Position numbers and translations under genes: made by a program. From the NCBI GenBank assembly GCA_018065765.1, contig JAGHSR010000001.1:1-19765 (forward strand): 19,765 bases of DNA. The letters run 5' to 3'. Shown here in pieces: positions 1 to 7,538 of the stretch. Source of the stretch: Candidatus Colicola coprequi. GTDB lineage: Bacteria; Bacteroidota; Bacteroidia; Bacteroidales; Paludibacteraceae. The first letter of the stretch is position 1. Every line of letters begins with the position of its first letter. A model generated the notes under the pieces. That model was not told the DNA's origin and made no database searches. It saw nothing but the letters and a program-made list of their open reading frames with translations.

Positions 1-154
1 CCCCGTCCCCTCTTTCATTGCCTCCCGCCGCCGCCGACCCCACGCGAAAGAGTTATTTATGTTTCTTAGTTTAATAATTTAACCTTAGACATCTTTACTC
101 AAGCCGTCGCAGCCATCGTTTCACTGGGGGGATGAGGATTCTCCATATTCCTCA
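1..154. other. Window edge downstream of mlaE, no recognisable gene
   Basis: No gene is recognisable here. On the minus strand the mlaE stop overlaps an ATG (TAATG), which opens a reading frame of only 18 codons (99-155) resembling nothing I know. The ATPase MlaF, a frequent neighbour of MlaE, is not visible. A 7-bp hairpin (132-138 with 149-155) covers the mlaE stop but has no T-tract on either strand. Bases 1-45 are strikingly C-rich with a short CCG run, unlike the AT-leaning sequence that follows; this may be a contig end or the edge of a different element. Confidence 0.4.
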
Positions 155-895
155 TTAATTCAGCATCAAATTGGTTAGCACAACATCCATCAGCAATATG
201 ACAATACTGGAGTTAACCACGGCTTTGGTGCTGGCTCGTCCTACTTCCAATGCACCACCGTAAGCGTAGTAACCATAGTAACTGGACATACTGGCGATGA
301 TAAAAGCAAAAATCACCGTTTTGATAAACGAGTACCACACATAGAACGGGACGAAGGCATATTGTATGCCTATTAAGTACTCATCCACCGTCATGATATC
401 GGTAACACTACTGATGGCATAGCCTCCTACTAAACCGGTTGCCATAGATATAGTTACTAACAACGGCATCATGACCATAAACGCCACCACCTTTGGCAAG
501 ATAAGGTAGTTAGCCGAATTGACACCCATGATTTCCAAAGCATCTATCTGCTCCGTAATACGCATGGTGCCTATCTCCGAAGCAATGTTACTACCCACTT
601 TGCCTGCTAATAACAAACACAAGATGGTGGAGGAGAACTCCAACAATATACAATCTCGCGTTACCAAACCGGTCGTGTAAACTGGTAACAAAGGGTTGGA
701 GGTGTTTAGTTTTGTTTGCATCGTCATAATAGCCCCCATGAACACGCTGACTATCAACGTTATCAAGATAGATTGCAATCCCTGTTTCTCCAATTCATGG
801 GAAAACTGTCGCCAATACATACGCTGACGATCCGGCATACGAAATACCCGTCCCATGAGCAAAAAATATGATCCTATGTTTTCTATGATACTCAT
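155..895 (-). CDS. mlaE: MlaE-family ABC transporter permease
   Basis: Inner-membrane permease of the Mla (MCE-type) ABC system, which moves phospholipid between the membranes of diderm bacteria. The 246 residues match the usual length of Bacteroidales MlaE. The N-terminus has the typical GRVFRMPDR stretch. Hydrophobic segments lie at about 43-60, 86-98, 132-165, 178-203 and 228-243. The family motif EIGTMRITEQIDAL is at residues 107-120, and a GRAST stretch near residue 219 is also typical. The ATG at 893-895 is chosen because a TAnnTTTG promoter lies only 10 bases before it. MlaF, a frequent partner, is not seen downstream inside the window. Identity is confident; the exact lipid substrate is inferred from the family. 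Confidence 0.93.
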   Translation of the reverse strand: MSIIENIGSYFLLMGRVFRMPDRQRMYWRQFSHELEKQGLQSILITLIVSVFMGAIMTMQTKLNTSNPLLPVYTTGLVTRDCILLEFSSTILCLLLAGKVGSNIASEIGTMRITEQIDALEIMGVNSANYLILPKVVAFMVMMPLLVTISMATGLVGGYAISSVTDIMTVDEYLIGIQYAFVPFYVWYSFIKTVIFAFIIASMSSYYGYYAYGGALEVGRASTKAVVNSSIVILLMDVVLTNLMLN

Positions 896-905
896 AATAA
901 GCGGG

Positions 906-936
906 CAAAGGTAAGGTTTTTTTTCGACTTATACAA
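906..936 (-). promoter_or_regulatory. Promoter of mlaE
   Basis: On the minus strand the -7 element TAccTTTG occupies 906-913 and a -33 TTG lies at 934-936, a spacing of 20 bases. The expected start of transcription is about 5-10 bases before the ATG at 895, so the leader would be very short or absent. Confidence 0.65.
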
Positions 937-983
937 AAAAAAATGTTTTTTGTGGCATTTTTATTGAGAAACACTATCATTAT

Positions 984-1014
984 TTGCGTATTTGCATTAT
1001 ATATTCTACCTTTG
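984..1014 (+). promoter_or_regulatory. Promoter of a short plus-strand transcript
   Basis: TTG at 984-986, a 20-base spacer and TAccTTTG at 1007-1014: a full match to the Bacteroidota promoter pattern. It faces dnaK but lies almost 400 bp upstream, with a hairpin in between. The simplest reading is that it serves a separate unit starting near 1019. Confidence 0.55.
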
Positions 1015-1083
1015 TCTCCAAAATTCATAACTTCAACAAATTTATAATTCTTCCTATTCGCCTTATGCTTCTGACTACTCTGA

Positions 1084-1170
1084 TTACTGATTAGTTCCAC
1101 CATCCGCAATGGCGTTCTTGTCATAGAACGCAATGGTCAGATCTTCTCCGTCCTTGGCACTCGCTTGTAG
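1084..1170 (+). pseudogene. C-terminal remnant of a Bacteroidales surface protein (tentative)
   Basis: Twenty-eight codons ending in TAG at 1168-1170 encode RNGVLVIERNG followed by QIFSVLGTRL. This resembles the short tail, a repeated 'RDG-x-IL-RDGK-x-Y-V-G' pattern, found at the end of many secreted Bacteroidales proteins. A TGA at 1081-1083 stops the frame upstream, so there is no room for a complete protein. A hairpin follows 22 bases after the stop, where a terminator would be expected. The match is from memory of the family pattern and is short, so the call is tentative. Confidence 0.3.
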
Positions 1171-1192
1171 CCAATGTAAGAAATAGAAATAA

Positions 1193-1225
1193 GAGGGCGT
1201 GTCGTAATGGTGGCGACACGCTCTC
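1193..1225 (+). terminator. Hairpin, probable terminator of the relic unit
   Basis: GAGGGCGTGTCG at 1193-1204 pairs with CGACACGCTCTC at 1214-1225 (12 pairs including one G-U) around a 9-base loop. The sequence after it is TTGTCCTATTCT, T-rich but not a clean T-run, so termination may be moderate. It insulates dnaK from the promoter at 984-1014. Confidence 0.5.
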
Positions 1226-1237
1226 TTGTCCTATTCT

Positions 1238-1252
1238 CTGCCAATTTGGCAG
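1238..1252. promoter_or_regulatory. Perfect 15-base palindrome upstream of the dnaK promoter
   Basis: CTGCCAA-T-TTGGCAG is perfectly symmetric around position 1245 and lies about 40 bp upstream of the dnaK -7 element. It is not the CIRCE heat-shock operator (TTAGCACTC-N9-GAGTGCTAA). It could be a protein-binding site or a small hairpin following the larger one at 1193-1225. Confidence 0.3.
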
Positions 1253-1293
1253 TATTGGTGACAAACTTTTTTCTTTTTGTGTGACAGACATTC

Positions 1294-1301
1294 TATTTTT
1301 G
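1294..1301 (+). promoter_or_regulatory. Probable dnaK promoter -7 element
   Basis: TAttTTTG matches the Bacteroidota -7 pattern. No TTG sits at the usual distance; the nearest (1277-1279) is only 14 bases away and the expected place reads TTCT. The leader to the ATG at 1396 would be about 90 nt. A weak -33 would fit use of an additional activator or sigma factor, but that is inference. Confidence 0.45.
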
Positions 1302-1395
1302 CCTCATGGCACGTTGTTTGTTATAGACCATTCGACTACCTACCAAACGTAGTTCAAAATCACTTAACGTAGATTAACTAAAAAACTATACAACT

Positions 1396-3342
1396 ATGAG
1401 TAAAATTATCGGAATTGACCTAGGAACCACCAACTCCTGCGTCGCTGTTATGGAAGGAAATGAACCCGTCGTTATTACCAACAACGAGGGAAAACGCACC
1501 ACACCATCCGTCATTGGCTTTATAGATGGTGGCGAGCGCAAAGTGGGTGATCCTGCCAAACGTCAAGCAATTACAAACCCAACCAAAACTGTGAATTCAA
1601 TCAAACGTTTCATGGGTGAGACCTACGATCGTCTGGGGCAAGAGATTTCGCGCGTACCTTATAAAGTAGTAAAGGGCGACAACAACACTCCACGAGTAGA
1701 TATTGACGGTCGCCTGTACACTCCCCAAGAGATTTCTGCCATCGTTCTTCAAAAGATGAAGAAGACCGCTGAAGATTATCTGGGAACAACCGTTACAGAA
1801 GCCGTTATCACGGTACCGGCATACTTCAATGACAGTCAACGTCAAGCAACTAAAGAGGCAGGTGAGATTGCCGGTTTGAATGTACGTCGCATTGTGAATG
1901 AGCCTACCGCAGCTGCACTGGCATACGGTTTGGACAAGAGCAATAAAGACATGAAGATTGTGGTGTTTGACTGCGGTGGTGGTACCCACGATGTAAGTGT
2001 ATTGGAATTGGGTGACGGAGTGTTTGAAGTGAAGGCTACCGATGGTGACACTCACCTCGGCGGTGACGACTTCGACCACCGTATCATTGATTGGTTGGTT
2101 GAGGAGTTCAAGCAAGAGAATGGCGGCTTTGACCTGAGCAAAGACCCAATGGCTATGCAACGTCTGAAAGAAGCTGCAGAAAAAGCTAAAATTGAATTGA
2201 GCAACACCACATCCACTGAGATTAATCTGCCCTATATTACAGCAACAGCAGAAGGACCTAAGCACTTGGTTCGCACACTGAGTCGTGCTAAGTTTGAACA
2301 ACTGATTGATGACTTGATTCAACGCACCATAGCTCCTTGCCGTACTGCTCTGCAGAACGCAGGTTTGAGCACCAGTGATATTGACGAGATTATTCTTGTA
2401 GGTGGTTCTACCCGTATTCCGGCTATCCAGCAAGCTGTAGAGAAATTCTTCGGCAAAGCTCCTAACAAGAGCGTTAACCCGGATGAGGTGGTTGCAGTGG
2501 GTGCCGCTATTCAGGGTGGTGTGCTAACCGGTGAAGTAAAAGACGTGTTGCTGTTGGATGTTACTCCTCTGAGTCTCGGTATTGAGACCATGGGTGGTGT
2601 GATGACCAAGATGATTGAAGCAAACACCACTATCCCAGCCAAGAAGCAGGAAGTATTCACCACAGCAGTGGACAATCAGCCAAGCGTTGAGATTAAGGTG
2701 CTGCAAGGTGAACGTCCAATGGCTGCCCAAAACAAACAGATCGGTATTTTCCACTTGGATGGTATCATGCCAGCCCGTCGTGGTGAACCACAAATTGAGG
2801 TGACCTTTGATATTGACGCCAACGGTATATTGAACGTAACAGCCAAAGATAAGGCTACTGGCAAAGAGCAAAAGATTCGTATCGAAGCATCCAGCGGGTT
2901 GAGCGATGATGAGATTAAGCGCATGAAAGCTGAGGCAGAAGCTAATGCAGAAGCCGACAAGAAAGAGAAAGAGCGCATTGAGAAACTGAATCGTGCCGAT
3001 GCAACCATCTTCCAAACAGAAAAGCAGTTGCAAGAACTCGGTGACAAGATCCCGGCAGACAAGAAAACTCCTATTGAGGTCGCTCTCAAGAACTTGAAAG
3101 AGGCATACGACAAGAAAGATGCTGACCTTTGCGAGAAATACAATCAGGAACTGATGACCGCATTCCAAGCTGCCAGCCAGGATATGTACAATGCAGCCAA
3201 TGCTCAAAATGCCGGTGCGCAAGGCAATCCTCAACAAGGACCATTTGGCGGTCAACAAGGTCCTTTCAGCGGTCAACAAGGTCCACAAGGGGGCAATGAC
3301 AACAAGGGTGCTGAAGACGTTGACTTCGAAGAAGTAAAGTAA
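1396..3342 (+). CDS. dnaK: Molecular chaperone DnaK (Hsp70)
   Basis: Cytosolic ATP-dependent Hsp70 chaperone that binds exposed hydrophobic peptides and works with DnaJ and GrpE, neither of which is in the window. The 648-residue length is normal. The nucleotide-binding domain runs from about 1 to 380, starting with IGIDLGTTNSCVAVMEG and including the third signature ILVGGSTRIPAIQ. The interdomain linker DVLLLDVTPLSLG lies near 383-396, followed by the substrate-binding domain and helical lid. The tail has GGQQGPF-type repeats and ends in EDVDFEEVK. Odd: phosphate-binding loop 2 reads DCGGGTHDVS (192-201), with Cys193 and His198 where Leu and Phe are usual; catalytic Thr197 and Asp199 are kept. 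The gene is monocistronic, with a terminator directly behind it. Confidence 0.97.
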   Translation: MSKIIGIDLGTTNSCVAVMEGNEPVVITNNEGKRTTPSVIGFIDGGERKVGDPAKRQAITNPTKTVNSIKRFMGETYDRLGQEISRVPYKVVKGDNNTPRVDIDGRLYTPQEISAIVLQKMKKTAEDYLGTTVTEAVITVPAYFNDSQRQATKEAGEIAGLNVRRIVNEPTAAALAYGLDKSNKDMKIVVFDCGGGTHDVSVLELGDGVFEVKATDGDTHLGGDDFDHRIIDWLVEEFKQENGGFDLSKDPMAMQRLKEAAEKAKIELSNTTSTEINLPYITATAEGPKHLVRTLSRAKFEQLIDDLIQRTIAPCRTALQNAGLSTSDIDEIILVGGSTRIPAIQQAVEKFFGKAPNKSVNPDEVVAVGAAIQGGVLTGEVKDVLLLDVTPLSLGIETMGGVMTKMIEANTTIPAKKQEVFTTAVDNQPSVEIKVLQGERPMAAQNKQIGIFHLDGIMPARRGEPQIEVTFDIDANGILNVTAKDKATGKEQKIRIEASSGLSDDEIKRMKAEAEANAEADKKEKERIEKLNRADATIFQTEKQLQELGDKIPADKKTPIEVALKNLKEAYDKKDADLCEKYNQELMTAFQAASQDMYNAANAQNAGAQGNPQQGPFGGQQGPFSGQQGPQGGNDNKGAEDVDFEEVK

Positions 3343-3370
3343 ACAGCCAAGTAAAAACAACTAATCAATC

Positions 3371-3410
3371 AAAAAAAATCGGTGAACTCTTGCGAGTTTG
3401 CCGATTTTTG
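3371..3410 (+). terminator. Terminator of dnaK
   Basis: AAAAATCGG (3374-3382) pairs with CCGATTTTT (3401-3409), and inside it AACTC (3385-3389) pairs with GAGTT (3394-3398), leaving a TTGC tetraloop and one small internal loop. The U-run is part of the right arm. It begins about 30 bases after the dnaK stop. Confidence 0.85.
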
Positions 3411-3420
3411 TGTATCTTTG
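3390..3420 (+). promoter_or_regulatory. Promoter of the leucine-rich-repeat gene, nested in the dnaK terminator
   Basis: TTG at 3390-3392, a 20-base spacer and TAtcTTTG at 3413-3420 match the Bacteroidota pattern. The -33 TTG is exactly the apical loop of the dnaK terminator, so the same bases end one transcript and help start the next. The leader to the ATG at 3453 would be about 28 nt. Confidence 0.7.
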
Positions 3421-3452
3421 CAGCCGCTATGAATTTTTAACCTACTACAGAC

Positions 3453-5234
3453 ATGAAAAAAATCACTCTCTTCATTCTGCTTTTTGGGTTCTCTTTGGTG
3501 TATGCTCAAAACGCTTCAGAAACTGCCATGTACAACAATATCAACTATCAGCTCCACCCGCTGGATGGCACGGCTGAGGTCATTGAGACGCCCTACATCA
3601 GCGGAGATATCATGATTCCGGAGCAAATAGTGGTTGGACAAAAAACCTACACCGTCACAGAAATAGGCGACAAAGCCTTTCGGGGAAACAAAAAACTTAT
3701 GAACGTAGTCCTCCCTTCTACCCTTGTGCGTGTTTATCGTACCGCTTTTGACGGGACAGGCGTCATGGCCAACAAAACCCTTTGGAATGATGGCGTGCTT
3801 ATTATAGATAGTTGTCTCATCGCTACTGCCAAAAACATCAAATCCAAATACGAAGTGCCCACCGAAGTGCGCGTTATCGCTTGCGGTGCTTTCGAGGGTA
3901 ACAAGACCATCAAACGTGTTGACCTCAACGAAGGGCTCAAACGCCTTGACCACGATACTTTCCGCGGATGTAAGAACCTAACGAAACTCACCATCCCGGA
4001 ATCCGTAACATGGATAGGACAGGACGTGCTCACCGATTGCGGTATCTACCTCAACGACAAACGCTGGAAAAAAGGTGCTCTCTATGTGGATGGTTGCCTC
4101 ATGACCGTCAACGATAATGCCAATGCCAAATTTGTCTTCCCTACCAAAGAACCCACACGTGTTATCGCTTGTGGGGCTTTCTCTCACAATAAGAAAGTGA
4201 GACTTATCCAATTGCCATCAACTATCACCGAGATACCGAATGCCCTCTTCTATAAGTGCGAAACATTGGAGGAGGTTATCATCCCTAACAATGTCATTCG
4301 CGTGGGTATGTATGCTTTTTACGAATGCCCTAAATTGCGTAAAGCGCTTCTTCCTGAGAGTGTTCAAGAGATTGGTGCCGGTGCTTTTTACGGCTGCGTT
4401 AACCTGCGCGAACAGCACCTATCAGAAAACATTACATTGATTCCCAAAGCATGTTTCCTACGCTGCCGCTCCATCAAGAACATCACCCTTCCCTCCCGCT
4501 TGACCGCAATAGAAGATGGTGCCTTCGCTTCTTGTATGGAATTAGAAGCCGTCACTCTACCTGAGTCACTCACTGAACTGGGACCTAATGCTTTTGCATC
4601 TTGCGCCAAGATTGCTTCTATTCGTATTCCGGAAGGCATCACTATGATTTCCAGGGGAGCTTTTTCTGACTGCACTCACCTGCGCGAAGTGAAACTACCC
4701 GATGGACTCTATGCCATCGACGACGAAGCCTTCATGCGCTGCCTTATCCTCCATACTATCAATTTCCCACGAACCACTTTCCGTATTGGAAAACACGCTT
4801 TCCTTAGTTGCCAGGATTTGGAGCACATCAATCTCAACGATAATATTCATGCCATCGAATTGGGGGCTTTCAAAGACTGTATTCACCTTATTGAATTTAC
4901 CGTCCCATCAGAACTGGAGTACCTCGGGGCAGACGTTTTGTCAGGATGTGTCAATGTACGCAATGTTTATTTCAATAAAAAACTTACCAAAATCTTCGCT
5001 CGCACTTTCTACAACTGCCGTTCCCTATTTGAGGTAGAGTTACCTGCCAAACTTGAGGAAATAGAAAACAATGCCTTTGAGGACTGCAAGAACCTGAAAA
5101 AAGTCGTTTGGAACGAACGACTAAAAACTATTGGAACAGAAGCATTCAAGGATTGTGAGAGTCTCAAAGAGCCTGTTTTCACTACCAACGTAGTTATCGG
5201 CAAGAATGCCTTCAAGGGTACCCGAATTAATTAA
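3453..5234 (+). CDS. Secreted BspA-like leucine-rich-repeat protein
   Basis: Exported protein of 593 residues. A signal peptide (residues 1-18, MKKITLFILLFGFSLVYA) is followed by QNA, a normal signal peptidase I site with no lipobox Cys. The rest is about 21 LRR_5/BspA-type repeats of roughly 23 residues with the pattern x-IG-x-x-AF-x-x-C-x-x-L-x-x-L-x-LP. Two early repeats carry a related insertion (about 106-150 and 199-245), each with W-x-x-G-x-L-x-x-D-x-CL and then RVIACGAF, suggesting internal duplication. I see no type IX sorting domain or anchor; the protein ends in NAFKGTRIN. BspA-like proteins in other species bind host proteins or other surfaces; the ligand here is unknown. prmA follows after 27 bases with no promoter, so the two are probably co-transcribed. 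Confidence 0.85.
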   Translation: MKKITLFILLFGFSLVYAQNASETAMYNNINYQLHPLDGTAEVIETPYISGDIMIPEQIVVGQKTYTVTEIGDKAFRGNKKLMNVVLPSTLVRVYRTAFDGTGVMANKTLWNDGVLIIDSCLIATAKNIKSKYEVPTEVRVIACGAFEGNKTIKRVDLNEGLKRLDHDTFRGCKNLTKLTIPESVTWIGQDVLTDCGIYLNDKRWKKGALYVDGCLMTVNDNANAKFVFPTKEPTRVIACGAFSHNKKVRLIQLPSTITEIPNALFYKCETLEEVIIPNNVIRVGMYAFYECPKLRKALLPESVQEIGAGAFYGCVNLREQHLSENITLIPKACFLRCRSIKNITLPSRLTAIEDGAFASCMELEAVTLPESLTELGPNAFASCAKIASIRIPEGITMISRGAFSDCTHLREVKLPDGLYAIDDEAFMRCLILHTINFPRTTFRIGKHAFLSCQDLEHINLNDNIHAIELGAFKDCIHLIEFTVPSELEYLGADVLSGCVNVRNVYFNKKLTKIFARTFYNCRSLFEVELPAKLEEIENNAFEDCKNLKKVVWNERLKTIGTEAFKDCESLKEPVFTTNVVIGKNAFKGTRIN

Positions 5235-5261
5235 TCGGCTACTCCATTTACATTTTCCTCC

Positions 5262-6047
5262 ATGCAATATTCCGTAGCTGCATTCCGGTTCCATTTTGCA
5301 CAAGAGTGGGAGCAAGAACTTTTTCTGCAAGACCTCTGCGATATAGGCTTTGATTGTTTTGATGGTGATCAAGCCTATATCCCAACACATCTACTGAACG
5401 ACCAACAACTGCATGAATTGGTCGCTCACACCGATGGTGTAGAACTTATCAGCGTCTCATTATGCCCTAATGATAACTGGAATGCCACATGGGAGCAGGA
5501 ACATGGCGAGCAAATCATTCCCATCCACAGTCCCTCTATGGGCTACAAAGAAGTCGTCATTCATCCTCATTGTGCCTTCGGAGCAGGTTATCACGAAACC
5601 ACGTCTATGCTCATTGACGCACTCACGCTGCGAGGTGATATGACACACCTTGCCGTATTAGATAATGGCTGCGGAACCGGTATCTTAGGCATCGTTGCTT
5701 CTGTTTTAGGTGCCACGGTAACGGCTCTTGATATTGACGAAAAAAGCGTTGAGAATACCCAAGAAAACGCTCTGCTAAACAGTGTCAATATAGCCGTTCA
5801 ACAAGGCGACACCCCTATCCCCGGACAATACGATATTATCTTAAGTAATATACACAGAAACATTCTGCTGGCACAAATGCCCCTTTATGCACGCTATCTC
5901 AAGTCACAAGGCGAACTATGGCTGAGCGGGTTCTTTCCATCAGATAGCCCCACCCTCATCGCCGAAGCTCAGAAAGTGGGGCTAACCCTTATTCTTCAGT
6001 CTCAACGCGGAGACTGGTGTATGTTGCAACTAAAACGGGAGTGCTAA
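5262..6047 (+). CDS. prmA: Ribosomal protein L11 methyltransferase
   Basis: SAM-dependent cytosolic enzyme that methylates lysines and the N-terminus of ribosomal protein L11. The 261 residues fit the shorter Bacteroidota form. Visible motifs: AFGAGYHETT (matching the family's AFGTGxHxTT) at about 107-116, the SAM-binding VLDNGCGTGILGI at about 131-143, an acidic residue after the next strand (ALDIDE), and the catalytic-loop motif SNIHRNILL at about 194-202. The ATG at 5262 gives the usual N-terminus. It lies 27 bases behind the LRR gene and converges on tnaA, with a 43-base gap holding only a weak 6-bp hairpin. Confidence 0.92.
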   Translation: MQYSVAAFRFHFAQEWEQELFLQDLCDIGFDCFDGDQAYIPTHLLNDQQLHELVAHTDGVELISVSLCPNDNWNATWEQEHGEQIIPIHSPSMGYKEVVIHPHCAFGAGYHETTSMLIDALTLRGDMTHLAVLDNGCGTGILGIVASVLGATVTALDIDEKSVENTQENALLNSVNIAVQQGDTPIPGQYDIILSNIHRNILLAQMPLYARYLKSQGELWLSGFFPSDSPTLIAEAQKVGLTLILQSQRGDWCMLQLKREC

Positions 6048-6090
6048 TCGATAATTCTCGATTGGACCTTTCGTTTAGTTGTTCTATCTA

Positions 6091-7467
6091 TTATCCTAAA
6101 CGCTCTAATTCTACCGTGAAGTGACGCATCAGCGGAGCTTCCTTGGTAATCTTGAGACCACGTGTTATGGACATGCGGCGGTCATAAACATTCTTCAGGG
6201 CTGCTGCAATGACATCCATATGGTTGTTGGTATAAACGCGGCGAGGAATGCACAGACGAACAAAGTCCAATCCGCCAAAGCGATTTTCGCGAGTAACAGG
6301 GTCACGGTCAGCCAGGATATAGCCAATTTCGCAAGCACGAATACCTGCTTCCAGATACAACTCGCAAGTCAGTGTTTGTGCCGGGAACTCTTCCTTAGGA
6401 ATTTGTGTCAGCACCTTGTCTGCATCCACGAAGATAGCATGACCACCTGCAGGACGCTGATAAGGAATACCATACTCATCCAACTTAGCAGCCAGATATT
6501 GCACTTGACGGATACGTGTATCCAGCATGTCAAACTCGGTATTCTCCATCAGTCCGACTGCCAAAGCAGCCATATCACGACCATTCATACCGCCATAGGT
6601 GATGAAGCCTTCAAAAGGAATACAGAACTGCTTGCAACCCTCATACCATTCCTCTTTGTTGGTAGCGATAAATCCACCCATATTAACCAGACCGTCTTTC
6701 TTAGCCGACATCGTCATTGAGTCAACGTAGGAGAACATCTCTTTGGCGATCTCCTTAATAGTCTTGTTCTCGTAACCCTTTTCACGGGTTTTGATGAAAT
6801 ATGCGTTCTCGGCAAAACGTGCAGAGTCCATGTTAACAGGTACTCCGTACTTATGACACAACTCAGCGGTAGCCTTAATGTTAGCCATGGAAACAGGTTG
6901 ACCGCCAACCGTGTTGTTGGTTACAGTGAGAACCATAAACGGAACATTGCCCTGATTCTCTTTGAGCACCTTCTCCAATTTCTCCAAATCCACATTGCCT
7001 TTGAATGGCACTTCCAGTTGGGTATCCTTTGCCTCTGAAGTGGTTACGTCAATAGCGAATGCTTTACGGCTCTCAATATGACCCTTTGTGGTGTCAAAGT
7101 GGGCATTGCCTGGGATTATTTGTCCAGGTTTAACCAGATAAGAGAATAATACATTCTCAGCAGCACGTCCCTGGTGAGTAGGAATAACGTAATTAAAGCC
7201 TGTGAGAGCGGTAACAACGTCCTTGAACTCAAAGAACGAACGACTGCCTGAATAACTCTCATCGCCCAACATAAGGGCTGCCCACTGGCGATCGGACATC
7301 GAACCGGTACCGGAGTCGGTATTCAAATCAATGTAAACTTGCTCAGATTTGAGCATAAAAATGTTGTTTTTAGCTTCTTTAAGCCATTGTTCGCGCTCCG
7401 CGCGTGTGGATTTGCGGATGGGCTCAACCATCTTGATTTTCCACGCTTCTGCAAATGGTAGTTCCAT
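6091..7467 (-). CDS. tnaA: Tryptophanase (tryptophan indole-lyase)
   Basis: PLP-dependent beta-eliminating lyase that converts L-tryptophan to indole, pyruvate and ammonia. The 458 residues start MELPFAEAWKIKMVEP, as in other Bacteroides-type tryptophanases. The Schiff-base lysine is Lys257 in MSAKKDG; THQGRAAEN (97-105) and the C-terminal PRRVYTNNHMDV are also conserved. The closest alternative is tyrosine phenol-lyase, which has Arg in the motif MERG; here the same place reads CEIG, as in tryptophanases. No tnaC-type leader and no TnaB permease gene is nearby. It is transcribed alone from a promoter at 7539-7568, divergent from ispE, with a leader of about 65 nt. Confidence 0.93.
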   Translation of the reverse strand: MELPFAEAWKIKMVEPIRKSTRAEREQWLKEAKNNIFMLKSEQVYIDLNTDSGTGSMSDRQWAALMLGDESYSGSRSFFEFKDVVTALTGFNYVIPTHQGRAAENVLFSYLVKPGQIIPGNAHFDTTKGHIESRKAFAIDVTTSEAKDTQLEVPFKGNVDLEKLEKVLKENQGNVPFMVLTVTNNTVGGQPVSMANIKATAELCHKYGVPVNMDSARFAENAYFIKTREKGYENKTIKEIAKEMFSYVDSMTMSAKKDGLVNMGGFIATNKEEWYEGCKQFCIPFEGFITYGGMNGRDMAALAVGLMENTEFDMLDTRIRQVQYLAAKLDEYGIPYQRPAGGHAIFVDADKVLTQIPKEEFPAQTLTCELYLEAGIRACEIGYILADRDPVTRENRFGGLDFVRLCIPRRVYTNNHMDVIAAALKNVYDRRMSITRGLKITKEAPLMRHFTVELERLG

Positions 7468-7538
7468 AATGATTGTGTTTTTATGAATTAGTGAATATTA
7501 TATAGTTTTAGCATACACTTCACAACAAAAAAATCATG

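Larger units (their letters stand above)
1019..1231 (+). ncRNA. Candidate small transcript (sRNA or remains of a deleted gene)
   Basis: The segment is bounded on the left by a good promoter (984-1014) and on the right by a 12-bp hairpin (1193-1225), giving a predicted RNA of about 210 nt. Inside are only a 9-codon ATG frame (1065-1094) and an out-of-frame 28-codon piece that looks like a protein C-terminus (1084-1170). This fits a gene that lost its body but kept both ends, or a small RNA that arose from one. It matches no RNA family I know. The boundaries are predicted from motifs only. Confidence 0.28.
896..1395. other. 500-bp intergenic region between mlaE and dnaK
   Basis: Divergent intergenic region with no intact protein gene. 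From left to right it holds the mlaE promoter, an A/T-rich stretch (917-965), an independent plus-strand promoter (984-1014), a 28-codon C-terminal relic (1084-1170), a 12-bp hairpin (1193-1225), a 15-base palindrome (1238-1252) and the dnaK promoter with its leader. An open frame on the opposite strand across 795-1133 shows no family features and is taken as chance. Confidence 0.6.

Noticed and set aside
1200..1395. CIRCE heat-shock operator upstream of dnaK
   Set aside because: No TTAGCACTC-N9-GAGTGCTAA-like sequence is present; the inverted repeats seen are unrelated.
1597..3360. Two antisense open frames of 278 codons each across dnaK
   Set aside because: They lie wholly opposite conserved dnaK domains and have low-complexity, Cys/Leu-rich translations with no family features.
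6046..6063. Hairpin AATCGA/TCGATT between convergent prmA and tnaA as a terminator
   Set aside because: Only six pairs, AT-rich, overlapping the prmA stop, with no T-run on either strand.
6091..7467. Tyrosine phenol-lyase instead of tryptophanase
   Set aside because: The phenol-lyase-specific Arg in MERG is replaced by CEIG, as in tryptophanases, and the N-terminus matches Bacteroides tryptophanase.
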